Positions 41,715 through 50,325 of a stretch of DNA of 50,358 bases are shown here, one piece after another (position 1 is the stretch's first letter; the number at the start of each line of letters is the position of its first letter). The translations under genes were made by a program, and so were the position numbers. The notes beneath the pieces were generated by a model. The model was not told the origin of the DNA, ran no database searches, and was given only the letters and a program-made list of their open reading frames with translations. The stretch is taken from the NCBI RefSeq assembly GCF_009738185.1, contig NZ_CP046510.1, positions 1 to 50,358 on the forward strand, written 5' to 3'. The DNA comes from Erwinia sorbitola. GTDB taxonomy: Bacteria > Pseudomonadota > Gammaproteobacteria > Enterobacterales > Enterobacteriaceae.

Positions 41715-42527
41715 TCAGTTGTTTACCGGGATCACCGCACCCTTATATTTAGTACGGATCCAGTCCTGAATTGCTTTTGAATGCAGTACGGTCACCAGCG
41801 CTTTAACATCCGGTTTGTTCTCATCACCACGATGTACGGTAATGATATTCGCGTACGGGTTATTCTCACCACTTTCCACAGCAATCGGGCCTTTCACCGG
41901 GTCAAGACCAGCATCGATCGCGTAGTTAGCGTTGATCACCACAGCATCACCTTCGTCATTGTTGTACATCTGCGGCAGCAGTGCGCCTTCAACATTGGCA
42001 AGGAATTTCAGGTGTTTCGGATTCTCCACGATATCGCTGATACGCGCATCAACTTTGCTGACGCCTGGCTTTAGTTTAATCACGCCTTCTTTCTCGAAGA
42101 TAGAGAGAATACGGCCCTCTTCAGCTACCGCATCACGCATGATCACTTTGCCATTCTGCGGCAGATCTTTCAGCGACTTATATTTTTTTGAATAAATACC
42201 GATAGGCTCGATATGAATAGCACCGGCGCTGACGAAATCGTAGGTTTTATCTCCGGCGTGATCTTTCAGCACGCTGTTAAGGTAAGGAATGTGCTGGAAG
42301 TAGTTGGCATCAATATCGCGGCTCGCCAGCGCAGTGTTCGGCAGAATGTAATCCTGGAATGGTTTGATTTCCAGGTCGATGCCCTGTTTTGCCAGAATTG
42401 GTTTCGCCTGCTCAAGAATTTCTGCGTGAGGCACGTTCGATGCGCCAACGGTCAGGGTATCAGCCCATGCACTCAGACTCAGCGCACCCAGGGTTGCCGC
42501 AGCCAGCAGCGTCAGTGTTTTTTTCAT
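41715..42527 (-). CDS. metQ: Methionine ABC transporter substrate-binding protein, MetQ-like
   Basis: 270 residues of the NlpA/MetQ family: VGASNVPHAEILEQAKPILA, FQDYILPNTALASRDIDANY, FQHIPYLNSVL and NANYAIDAGLDPVKGPIAVE. The signal peptide ends SAWADTL and has no lipobox cysteine, unlike E. coli MetQ, so the protein should be free in the periplasm. It ends the metNIQ operon (18 bp after metI). A plasmid-borne D/L-methionine or related uptake system. Confidence 0.9.
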   Translation of the reverse strand: MKKTLTLLAAATLGALSLSAWADTLTVGASNVPHAEILEQAKPILAKQGIDLEIKPFQDYILPNTALASRDIDANYFQHIPYLNSVLKDHAGDKTYDFVSAGAIHIEPIGIYSKKYKSLKDLPQNGKVIMRDAVAEEGRILSIFEKEGVIKLKPGVSKVDARISDIVENPKHLKFLANVEGALLPQMYNNDEGDAVVINANYAIDAGLDPVKGPIAVESGENNPYANIITVHRGDENKPDVKALVTVLHSKAIQDWIRTKYKGAVIPVNN

Positions 42528-42545
42528 TTTGTTTTTCCTAAAGAG

Positions 42546-43214
42546 TTAACGTTTGTCGAGCCGTGTCGTAAGCACATCACCTAAAAACTGGATGATAAAA
42601 ACAATCACCAGAATCATTACCGTCGCCACCAGCGTGACATCGCCGTGGTTACGTTGAAAACCTTCCAGATACGCCAGATTCCCCAGACCACCCGCGCCAA
42701 TCACTCCGGCCATTGCGCTATAACTCACCAGCGCAATCAGGGTTACCGTGATCCCTGACACCAGGGCAGGAGACGACTCTGGTAGCAGCACACGGAAAAT
42801 CAGGGTGCTGAGACGCGCCCCCATTGATCGCGAGGCTTCAATCACACCTTTATCAACTTCACGCAGGCCAATCTCTACCAGCCGTGCATAGAATGGTGCA
42901 GCACCAACGATCAACGCAGGCAGGGCCGCATCAGCGCCAAGAATGGTACCGATCAGCGTTTTGGTAAACGGGATCAGGAGGACGATTAAAATGATGAACG
43001 GAATCGAGCGGAACACGTTTACCAGGACAGATATCACCGAGTAAATAGCGCGGTTCTGGAACAATCCGCCGCGGGCGGTCAGGAACAGCGCCAGCCCCAG
43101 GACGATTCCGAGGACAAATGTCGCCACGCCGGAAAGCGCGGTCATATACAGCGTTTCACCGGTGGCGGCCCAGAGTTGCTCCAGTTTCAGATGCGGGAAC
43201 AGGTTCTCAAACAT
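42546..43214 (-). CDS. metI: Methionine ABC transporter permease, MetI-like
   Basis: 222 residues with five hydrophobic segments and the permease EAA loop that contacts the ATPase (EVDKGVIEASRSMGARLSTL). Family signature PFTKTLIGT and YSAMAGVIGAGGLGNLAY are present. It overlaps metN by 8 bp. Confidence 0.94.
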   Translation of the reverse strand: MFENLFPHLKLEQLWAATGETLYMTALSGVATFVLGIVLGLALFLTARGGLFQNRAIYSVISVLVNVFRSIPFIILIVLLIPFTKTLIGTILGADAALPALIVGAAPFYARLVEIGLREVDKGVIEASRSMGARLSTLIFRVLLPESSPALVSGITVTLIALVSYSAMAGVIGAGGLGNLAYLEGFQRNHGDVTLVATVMILVIVFIIQFLGDVLTTRLDKR

Positions 43215-44232
43215 GGGTAACTACCTCAGTGCTAATCGCGTGCGCGTGTAAATCGTCGAGAATATTCGACAGCTGATCGGGGGTGGCAGGCACCTGCAAC
43301 CACAGTTCACCAAAGGTGCCGTTGGCTGTCTGGGTCATTTTTCCATGCAGGATATTGAAGGTTAACGCGTACTTGAGCGTAAGCTCGCCAACGATCGGCT
43401 GCTGGGTATTTTTGCCGACAAACGTCAGCTTCAGCACCACGCCATCGTCAGCATTAATCAGTTGCGGGTTGAACGGCGTCTCCGCGCTGGTGTATTCCGA
43501 GGTCTGCTTTACAAACATGCGGGTGATCGGCTGCTGCGGATGGGTGAATACCGACAGAACCTCGCCTTCTTCAACAATTTTACCCTCTTCCATCACCGCC
43601 ACGTGGTGACAGATTTTGCGTACCACATGCATTTCGTGAGTGATCAGTACGATGGTGAGCTTAAGCTGGCGATTAATGTCCAGCAGCAGATCGAGAATGG
43701 CATCGGTGGTTTGTGGATCGAGCGCCGACGTTGCTTCGTCACACAGCAGCACATCCGGGCTGTTCGCCAGGGCGCGTGCAATCCCGACACGCTGTTTCTG
43801 TCCGCCGCTCAGTTGCGCAGGATAAACATTCTCTTTGCCGTTCAGACCGACCAGCGCGATCAGCTCCTGCACCCGGCGCTGAATCACGGCTTTCGGCGCA
43901 CCGGCAATTTGCAGGGAGAAGGCAATATTTTCACTGACGGTGCGCGACCACAGCAGATTGAAATGCTGGAAAACCATACTGATTTTCAGCCGTGCCTGGC
44001 GCAGCGCTTCGCCGCTAGCCTGGGCAATGTCCTGTCCTGAGATAATCACGCTGCCTGAGGTTGGTTTTTCCAGCCCGTTCAGCAGACGGATCAGGGTACT
44101 TTTACCGGCCCCGCTATAGCCAATAATGCCGTAAATCTGCCCCTGCTCTACCAGCAGGCTGACATTATCAACGGCGGTCACCGGGCCTGATTTGGCGTTA
44201 AATATTTTAGAAACATTGCGTAAAACTATCAT
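43207..44232 (-). CDS. metN: Methionine ABC transporter ATPase, MetN-like
   Basis: 341 residues. Walker A GYSGAGKST at about 38-46, signature LSGGQKQRVGIARAL, Walker B VLLCDEATSALD and H-loop ITHEMHV are intact. The C-terminal NIL domain that senses methionine (from about residue 265, LTFVGKNTQQPIVGEL) is present, so trans-inhibition is likely retained. First gene of the operon; I see no MetJ-type AGACGTCT boxes upstream. Confidence 0.95.
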   Translation of the reverse strand: MIVLRNVSKIFNAKSGPVTAVDNVSLLVEQGQIYGIIGYSGAGKSTLIRLLNGLEKPTSGSVIISGQDIAQASGEALRQARLKISMVFQHFNLLWSRTVSENIAFSLQIAGAPKAVIQRRVQELIALVGLNGKENVYPAQLSGGQKQRVGIARALANSPDVLLCDEATSALDPQTTDAILDLLLDINRQLKLTIVLITHEMHVVRKICHHVAVMEEGKIVEEGEVLSVFTHPQQPITRMFVKQTSEYTSAETPFNPQLINADDGVVLKLTFVGKNTQQPIVGELTLKYALTFNILHGKMTQTANGTFGELWLQVPATPDQLSNILDDLHAHAISTEVVTHV

Positions 44233-44560
44233 CTGATGCCTGTTTTCTGCCGTCGTATCAGCGAAAAACGCTGATTAATTAAACTGATTATTTTTCATGC
44301 ATTATTGGTAGCACTAATTGCCAAATGATATTAATCAGGCGAGGATTCATTGGAAACAACCGAAATGACATGCCTTATAAGCAAATGGAATATCAGAGAT
44401 ATGAAGGCGATCCTGTAGAGAGTCCCCCTGAATGCGGACATAGCGTCATTTACTATCTTTGCCAAACGTGTTGAAACAATTTCTACCGGATCACGACATT
44501 TTTTTGTTTCGGCAACGTCTACAGTTAACCTACTCTTCTTTTCTATTAGCATCTGTCACC

Positions 44561-45220
44561 ATGAGTCTCTCTCTCCACCATCATCTGCTTGCACGCAGCC
44601 GTCTGCTGATTTCCATCGCCGCCGGCGTGGCGTGTTTTCTTGCTCTGCCTGCACAGTTTGGTCTGCTGCAACGTCTGCTGACAGGCTGGAACGTACTGGC
44701 CTATTTTTATCTGTTTTTTCTATGGTTCCGGATGCTTCGCACAGCAGCGAAAGATATTCCGCATATCGCCAGAACTCAGGATGAAAGTGCCACACTGGTA
44801 CTGAGCCTGGTAACTATTGGCTGTCTGGTCAGCATTCTGGCTATTCTGATGGAACTGACCTCACTGAAGGAGCTCAGTGGTGCACCGCGCGTCCTGCATC
44901 TGCTGCTGACGGCCACCACATTAATTGCTTCGTGGGCACTGCTTCCCACCTCGTTTGCCATGCACTACGCTCACCACCACTACCTGCACCAGACGAAAGA
45001 GGTCACACCGATGATCTTCCCGGAAAAACCTGACGAACCAGGATACTGGGACTTTCTTTATTTCTCCTTCACCATCGCCGTTGCTGCACAGACTGCCGAT
45101 GTGGCAACCGGTTCTACCTATATGCGCCAGATTGCCCTGCTCCAGTCAGTGATCTCATTTGTGTTTAATCTGGCGATTCTGGGGCTGTCAGTAAACGTCG
45201 GGGCTGGTTTGTTAAGCTAG
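44561..45220 (+). CDS. DUF1345 membrane protein
   Basis: 219 residues from ATG 44561 (MSLSLHHHLLARSRLL). Five or six TM segments and the DUF1345 C-terminal signature EPGYWDFLYFSFTIAVAAQT, followed by DVATGSTYMRQIALLQSVIS and FVFNLAILGLSVN. The tail resembles the pore-helix region of ion channels, but function is unknown. The longer upstream frame is without a membrane pattern or ribosome binding site. Confidence 0.88.
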   Translation: MSLSLHHHLLARSRLLISIAAGVACFLALPAQFGLLQRLLTGWNVLAYFYLFFLWFRMLRTAAKDIPHIARTQDESATLVLSLVTIGCLVSILAILMELTSLKELSGAPRVLHLLLTATTLIASWALLPTSFAMHYAHHHYLHQTKEVTPMIFPEKPDEPGYWDFLYFSFTIAVAAQTADVATGSTYMRQIALLQSVISFVFNLAILGLSVNVGAGLLS

Positions 45221-45265
45221 TTTTTGGCGGGATGTTATTACACCGCATGCGCTCAGGCAGATAGT

Positions 45266-45340
45266 TTATCGCAGTGATGCGATAATTGCGTTTTATCGCA
45301 CTACCGCTATAATTTGAAAATATCTCTCTACTGCGATAAA
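45266..45340 (+). promoter_or_regulatory. hipBA promoter with TTATCGCA operators
   Basis: A perfect palindrome TTATCGCA-GTGA-TGCGATAA at 45266-45285 is followed by TTTATCGCA (45292-45300) and its inverted copy TGCGATAAA (45332-45340). Between them lies a good promoter: TTGCGT at 45286, 16 bp, TATAAT at 45308. HipB dimers binding these sites would cover the promoter, as in HipB autorepression; the motif differs from the E. coli HipB site. Confidence 0.75.
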
Positions 45341-45344
45341 TAAA

Positions 45345-45587
45345 ATGAAAGTACGTACACCAATCGACGTAAGCGCCGTGATCCGCAGTGCGCGCAAAGC
45401 ACGCGATCTCAACCAGCAGCAGCTTGCGGTCATATGCGGCACGACTCAATCCGCAATTTCCCGGCTGGAAAAAACCGGCATCTGTCATATTGAGACACTT
45501 CTTCGCGCCTGTGCCGCTCTGCATCTGCAACTGGATATCAGCCCGTTACCCCAGCATAACAGCGGCGCTGACGAAGGAGGATGGTAA
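45345..45587 (+). CDS. hipB: HipB-like antitoxin/repressor
   Basis: 80 residues with a Cro/C1-type helix-turn-helix: IRSARKARDLNQQQLAVICG, TTQSAISRLEKTG. Its stop overlaps the hipA start by one base (TAATG), so the two are co-translated. It should bind the operators upstream and neutralise HipA. Confidence 0.92.
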   Translation: MKVRTPIDVSAVIRSARKARDLNQQQLAVICGTTQSAISRLEKTGICHIETLLRACAALHLQLDISPLPQHNSGADEGGW

Positions 45588-46894
45588 TGGCTATCCGCCG
45601 ACTGTACTGCTTTATGAATGATGAACCGGTGGGCGAGCTGAGTCGGCACAATGGCAAACAGTCTTTTCGTTACGACCATCGCTGGCTGGCCTCGCCCCGG
45701 GGGCGTGCACTCTCAGTCAGCCTTCCGCTAACCGATGAGATCCGCAGCGGTGATGTGGTCGATGCCTGGTTTGAAAACCTGCTGCCAGACAACGACACCA
45801 TCCGGCAGGCCATCGTCGATCGCCTGGGTGCTGCCAGCAGTAAACCCTTTGACCTGCTGACAGTACTTGGACGTGACTGCGTGGGCGCGCTGACGCTGCA
45901 AAGCAATAGCGAGCCCTCAACCTCAGCAGCGATGGCAACGCAGCCACTCGAAGAAAGCGAGATTGAACAGCTGATTAATGATACCCGGCTGCATAATATT
46001 CTCGGTATGCGTGCCGGAGATCCATTCCGCCTCTCCCTTGCCGGAGCCCAGGAGAAAACCGCGCTGACATGGTGGCAGCAACGCTGGCAAAAACCCCTTG
46101 GCCGCACACCGACCACCCATATTTTCAAGCCGCCGATCTCTCCTCGCCGTGGTGACCCTCTTGATCTCTCATCAAGTGTGGATAATGAGTGGTTCTGCCT
46201 GCGTTATCTGACCGCGCTGGGCCTGCCAGCTGCAGAGGCAGAGATTGCCCGTTTTGGTGCACAAAAAGTACTGATTGTTAAACGTTTCGACCGGCGCATT
46301 ATCGGAGAACGCATTTACCGGCTGCCGCAGGAAGATTTCTGCCAGGCGCTGGGGAAAGCCAGCGGCAGCAAGTATGAGTCACACGGAGGCCCGGATGCCA
46401 GAGCGATTGCTGGCGTACTGCGCTATGCGCTCGATCCGGAAAAGGATCTGGAGATCTTCTTTAAAACACAGTTTGTTTTCTGGCTGCTGGCGGCCATTGA
46501 TGGGCATGCCAAAAACTTCAGCCTCCATCATCTGCCACAGGGCTACAGCCTGACGCCGCTGTACGATGTGATGTCAACCTATCCCTATTTTGGTCAGGGT
46601 GATATTCAGCCGCAAAAAATTCAGATGGCGATGTCAGTACGCGGAAAATCGGGCAAACATTATCGCTGGCAGAGCATTCTGCCACGTCACTGGATGACCC
46701 ATGCCCGCCACCAGGGTATCAGTCAGCAGCTGGCACATCAGTGGATTGATGAGGTGATTATCCGCACGCCGGAAAGTCTGAGCATCGCGCTCAGAGATGC
46801 ACCGGACGAGTTCGATCGCCAGACAGGTGAAGCTATTTGCAGGGGGACGCTCGACACCCTGTCAAAATATCAGCGACTGAACGGCGCGGGCTAA
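45587..46894 (+). CDS. hipA: HipA-like serine/threonine kinase toxin
   Basis: 435 residues, standard HipA length. The N-terminal subdomain (MNDEPVGELSRHNGKQSFRY, AWFENLLPDNDTIRQ) and the kinase core are complete: the regulatory loop SLAGAQEKTAL near 149, ATP-site HIFKPP, catalytic DGHAKNFS near 304 and metal-binding YDVMS near 325. HipA phosphorylates a tRNA synthetase (GltX in E. coli), halting growth. On a plasmid the pair could aid maintenance as well as persistence. GAAGGAGG precedes the start. Confidence 0.94.
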   Translation: MAIRRLYCFMNDEPVGELSRHNGKQSFRYDHRWLASPRGRALSVSLPLTDEIRSGDVVDAWFENLLPDNDTIRQAIVDRLGAASSKPFDLLTVLGRDCVGALTLQSNSEPSTSAAMATQPLEESEIEQLINDTRLHNILGMRAGDPFRLSLAGAQEKTALTWWQQRWQKPLGRTPTTHIFKPPISPRRGDPLDLSSSVDNEWFCLRYLTALGLPAAEAEIARFGAQKVLIVKRFDRRIIGERIYRLPQEDFCQALGKASGSKYESHGGPDARAIAGVLRYALDPEKDLEIFFKTQFVFWLLAAIDGHAKNFSLHHLPQGYSLTPLYDVMSTYPYFGQGDIQPQKIQMAMSVRGKSGKHYRWQSILPRHWMTHARHQGISQQLAHQWIDEVIIRTPESLSIALRDAPDEFDRQTGEAICRGTLDTLSKYQRLNGAG

Positions 46895-46979
46895 AAACGC
46901 ATTGACCTTGTGCAACAACACGCTAAGGTTATTCTCACATCAACAGCCAAACAGCAGGAATATCCCTGAGGAGTGACAA

Positions 46980-47516
46980 ATGGCGACAGAATACGCAACC
47001 CTCGCCGGAGGCTGCTTCTGGTGTACCGAAGCAGTTTTTAAACAGATTAACGGCGTGGAGTCACTGGAAAGCGGCTATATCGGCGGCCATACTGAGAACC
47101 CGACTTATAAGCAGGTGTGTAACGGTGATACCGGGCATGCAGAAGCAATCCGCATTGCTTTTGATCCGGAAAAAATCAGCTATGGTGACCTGCTGGATAT
47201 CAGCTTCGCCACCCACGATCCCACTCAGCTGAACCGGCAGGGTAATGATATCGGCACGCAGTACCGTTCAGCTATTTTCCCGGCCAATGCCAGCCAGGAA
47301 GCGGAAGCACGGGCAGCTATCGCCCGCGCTCAGAGCGAGCATAATGACCCGGTAGTGACCACTATTGAAGCGAATGCCACCTGGTATCCGGCAGAAGATT
47401 ATCACCAGGACTACTGGGCGGGCGAAGGTCAGGAGAACCGTTACTGTCTGGCGGTGATCCCACCCAAACTGCAAAAACTGCGTAAGCGTTTTGCCGCAAA
47501 AACCGTTACGGGCTAA
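46980..47516 (+). CDS. msrA: Peptide methionine sulfoxide reductase A
   Basis: 178 residues with the catalytic GCFWC at 10-14 and the family segments GYIGGHTENPTYKQVC, GHAEAIRIAFDPEKISYGDL and GTQYRSAIF. It repairs S-methionine sulfoxide. A C-terminal recycling Cys is present in NRYCLAVIPPK. ATG at 46980 follows GAGGAGTG. Monocistronic. Confidence 0.95.
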   Translation: MATEYATLAGGCFWCTEAVFKQINGVESLESGYIGGHTENPTYKQVCNGDTGHAEAIRIAFDPEKISYGDLLDISFATHDPTQLNRQGNDIGTQYRSAIFPANASQEAEARAAIARAQSEHNDPVVTTIEANATWYPAEDYHQDYWAGEGQENRYCLAVIPPKLQKLRKRFAAKTVTG

Positions 47517-47519
47517 TCA

Positions 47520-48899
47520 TCAGCCAGCGCCGGCAGATGCACCGCTGGCGCTGCGAACGGAACAGGCAGCGATAATCACACCAAGCGCTGACAACACGCT
47601 CAGTAACCACATCACCCACTGATAGCCATTATCCGTTCCGCCAGCCTGAAAAATACGCACCGCAACAGCCAGCCCCAGCGCGCCGCCCAGATTATGCAGC
47701 GTCCAGGAGATCCCTATCCCCTGACTATGCAGTGACGGGGGCAGAGCACCCAGCGCAGCCGCAACAGAAGAACCGAGGATCGCCCCCCATCCCATCCCCA
47801 TCAGCACATATGCTGTCATCACGAAATAAACAGAAAGAGTACTGCTGAAGGTGCTTTGCAGTACTGCCGAGGCAGTCAGCAGGATAAATCCCGCAGTCAT
47901 AACCGGCCATGGACCGTGTCGATCGCCAAGCCTTCCTGCCAGAGGGGAAATCAGCGCCATCACCAGCGTTACCGGCAGCAGCATAAGACCCAGCTGTGCA
48001 TCACTTAACGAATACATCTCAACCAGACGGAACGGCATCAGCATAAATGCCACACAGTAGAAAATAGCCAGCAGCATGGATAATCCACAGGCCCGCCGGA
48101 ACCTCTGCTCACGCAGCAGATTGAAATCGATCAGCGGCTGCTCCGTTCCTCGTTCCACGCGCACAAAAACCAGCAGGAGCAAAACAGCGCTTCCCAGCAG
48201 CATCAGCGATGACAAACTCAGCCAGCCCCAGCGTGTACCATAGCTTGCCCAGAGTAATAACGGAACCAGTCCGCTGACCATCAGCAGCCAGCCGCGATAA
48301 TCCAGGCGAAGATGACGACTTGTCGTAGAGTCTGGGATATTGCCCCGGCAAAGCATAAAACTGAGCAGAATAAGCGGCACATTCAGCAGAAAAATCGAGC
48401 GCCAGCCGAACTGGCTCACCATCAGCCCTCCCGCCACCGGCCCAAGGGCCAGGCCTGCACCGTTTGCAGCAAACAGCAGCCCAAGCGCCCTGCCCCTGCG
48501 TGACGCAGGCATCGCTTCCACCAGGATAGCTGCTGTGGCGGTATACAGTACTGCACAGCCAGCCCCCTGTAGCAGACGACAAAGGTTAAGCAGCGCCAGC
48601 CCCGGGGAGAGTCCGGCCCCTAACGAGGCCAGCGCAAACCCGATCATGCCAGCATACAACATCTGCCGCTGTCCGAAATACTCACCAAGACGGGCGGTAA
48701 GCACCATGCAACAGCAGAGCGCCATCACAAACAGCGTCATCGTCCACTGTACTGCATCAACCCCGGCGGCATACTGCCGCTGTAACGCTGGCAGCGCCGT
48801 GTTAACAATGGTGAAATCAATGCATCCCAGGAAACTGCTAAGGCAGATACCGGACTGCAAGCGAAATAACTGTGAAGGGTTTGTCATAACGGAAGACAC
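47520..48899 (-). CDS. MFS efflux pump, DHA2 (14-TM) type
   Basis: 459 residues with about 14 hydrophobic segments. Early motif FLGCIDFTIVNTALPALQRQ is typical of EmrB/QacA pumps; motif A is present as ARLGEYFGQRQMLYAG and the antiporter motif C as GLLFAANGAGLALGPVAGGL. It likely exports drugs or toxic metabolites. Divergent from a LysR gene, with a perfect palindrome in between. Confidence 0.9.
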   Translation of the reverse strand: MSSVMTNPSQLFRLQSGICLSSFLGCIDFTIVNTALPALQRQYAAGVDAVQWTMTLFVMALCCCMVLTARLGEYFGQRQMLYAGMIGFALASLGAGLSPGLALLNLCRLLQGAGCAVLYTATAAILVEAMPASRRGRALGLLFAANGAGLALGPVAGGLMVSQFGWRSIFLLNVPLILLSFMLCRGNIPDSTTSRHLRLDYRGWLLMVSGLVPLLLWASYGTRWGWLSLSSLMLLGSAVLLLLVFVRVERGTEQPLIDFNLLREQRFRRACGLSMLLAIFYCVAFMLMPFRLVEMYSLSDAQLGLMLLPVTLVMALISPLAGRLGDRHGPWPVMTAGFILLTASAVLQSTFSSTLSVYFVMTAYVLMGMGWGAILGSSVAAALGALPPSLHSQGIGISWTLHNLGGALGLAVAVRIFQAGGTDNGYQWVMWLLSVLSALGVIIAACSVRSASGASAGAG

Positions 48900-48952
48900 C
48901 TAAAAATAATAATCTCTTCAGCCTGACACGATTTATTATCTTCAATTACGCG

Positions 48953-48979
48953 ATTAATTCGCCATAATGACGAATTAAT
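48953..48979. promoter_or_regulatory. LysR operator palindrome
   Basis: Perfect 9-bp arms ATTAATTCG and CGAATTAAT around a 9-bp spacer, 20 bp before the LysR start and 53 bp before the pump gene start. Its size and place fit a LysR recognition site controlling both genes. Confidence 0.7.
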
Positions 48980-48999
48980 ATCGCCACCAGGATTGCAGG

Positions 49000-49899
49000 A
49001 TGATCAACAGTGACAGACTCAACACTATTCGCGCTTTCGTGCAGGCCGCCCAGGCCGGCGGATTCAGCCTGGCGGCTGAACAGCTGGGGCTGTCACGTTC
49101 AACGGTAGGGAAAGCTGTTGCGCGCCTTGAATCGCGTTTGCAGGTCAAACTGTTTCAGCGAACCACGCGTTCACTTTCACTTACGAGTGAGGGCCAGCGC
49201 TTTTACGAGGACTGTCTGCAAATTCTGGCCAGCCTGGATGCCGCAGAAAATCGTCTTGCGCTGCACGCCCGTGAGCCGTCCGGGCGACTGAGGGTCAGTG
49301 CCCCTCCCCTGTTTGGTGAAAAATGGGTGTTGCCGGTGCTGATGCCACTGGCGCAGCGCTGGCAAGAACTTTCACTCGATGTCCAGTTCTCCACTAAACG
49401 TATCGACCTTGCAGCCGAAGGCGTGGATCTGGCTATCCGCATCGGCGATCCGGGACACCATGCTGATCTTACAGCCCGTCATCTGGGTACTCAGCCACTG
49501 CTGCTGTGCGCCGCCCCTGTCCTGCTGGATAGCTTTCCTGCTATTTCCCGACTCGACGATCTGACCGGCTTCCCACATCTGACTCTTCTTCAACAGGGGC
49601 GCTCGCAGGCATGGCTTCTCAAAAATCAGCAGAATGAACTGATTTACTGGCAGCCTGCTGACCGGCTGCGCCTGAGCACCATGAGCGCCGTGTATGCTGC
49701 GTGTATAGCAGGTATTGGCATTGCCCAGCTGCCACGCTGGCTGGTGAATGACGAACTGGCCAACGGGCAACTGATCGAAGTTTTACCAGAAAGCCGCAGC
49801 AGTGGCCTGCCTGTCTATGCCGTCTGGCTTAAAACGACGGCCATGCCACTGCGTCTGCGTTACGCCATTGATGCCCTGCTGGCTGCTTTTCCCCGGTAA
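49000..49899 (+). CDS. LysR-family regulator of the MFS pump
   Basis: 299 residues of the large AaeR/DmlR-like subgroup. The winged helix reads VQAAQAGGFSLAAEQLGLSR, STVGKAVARLESRLQVKLFQ. The effector domain starts near residue 90 (GRLRVSAPPLFGEKWVLPVL) and includes VDLAIRIGDPG. Divergent from the DHA2 pump. The bases just before its start contain GATTGCAG, a likely chance match to the octamers. Confidence 0.92.
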   Translation: MINSDRLNTIRAFVQAAQAGGFSLAAEQLGLSRSTVGKAVARLESRLQVKLFQRTTRSLSLTSEGQRFYEDCLQILASLDAAENRLALHAREPSGRLRVSAPPLFGEKWVLPVLMPLAQRWQELSLDVQFSTKRIDLAAEGVDLAIRIGDPGHHADLTARHLGTQPLLLCAAPVLLDSFPAISRLDDLTGFPHLTLLQQGRSQAWLLKNQQNELIYWQPADRLRLSTMSAVYAACIAGIGIAQLPRWLVNDELANGQLIEVLPESRSSGLPVYAVWLKTTAMPLRLRYAIDALLAAFPR

Positions 49900-50213
49900 A
49901 TATCCGGTACCGGTTAATCCCGGCCGGCGACAATGTTAAGCAGAATATGTCGTTCGTCTGCTTAATGCATCAATGGTAACGTCCTGGAGTTCCATCAAAA
50001 GGAGAGCTCTGTGAATCAGCCCATCCAACACGCAATTCGCTTCAGTTACTGGAATGAGCTGTGCGAATAAATACGCTTATAAAGCCTGCCGGATATTGCT
50101 TCTCGTTATCTGACGCGGGGCAATACCGGCAACTTTACGTCCTCCCGACCTCGTAATATTGTCCTCAATGTTGTGCCCTTCCAACCTTAACATGCCGTAA
50201 CTGCTCTCAATGA
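49900..50213. other. Intergenic stretch before the terminal octamer array
   Basis: Contains a 19-codon frame (50011-50070) with GTG start and a strong AAGGAG ribosome binding site (NQPIQHAIRFSYWNELCE), probably a gene remnant or leader peptide. Nothing else is recognised. Confidence 0.4.
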
Positions 50214-50325
50214 AAACCCTGAATCCTATAATCTCAGGATTCAGGGATTCAGGGATTCAGGGATTCAGGGATTCAGGGATTCAGGGATTCAGGGATTCAG
50301 GGATTCAGGGATTCAGGGATTCAGG
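50214..50325. repeat. Octamer tandem array A, 11 x GATTCAGG with degenerate lead-in
   Basis: Eleven perfect copies of GATTCAGG at 50238-50325, preceded in exact register by three degenerate units (AAACCCTG, AATCCTAT, AATCTCAG). The last is the unit shared with the parA and recombinase leaders. If the window is circular, array B starts 39 bp further on, giving a run of arrays A-D directly before parA. Confidence 0.9.

Noticed and set aside
48991..49006. GATTGCAG followed by GATGATCA before the LysR start, resembling the octamers
   Set aside because: Only two units, and the second is part of the start codon context; likely chance.
50011..50070. 19-codon frame with good ribosome binding site
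   Set aside because: Too short and unrecognised to call a gene; noted only as a possible remnant.
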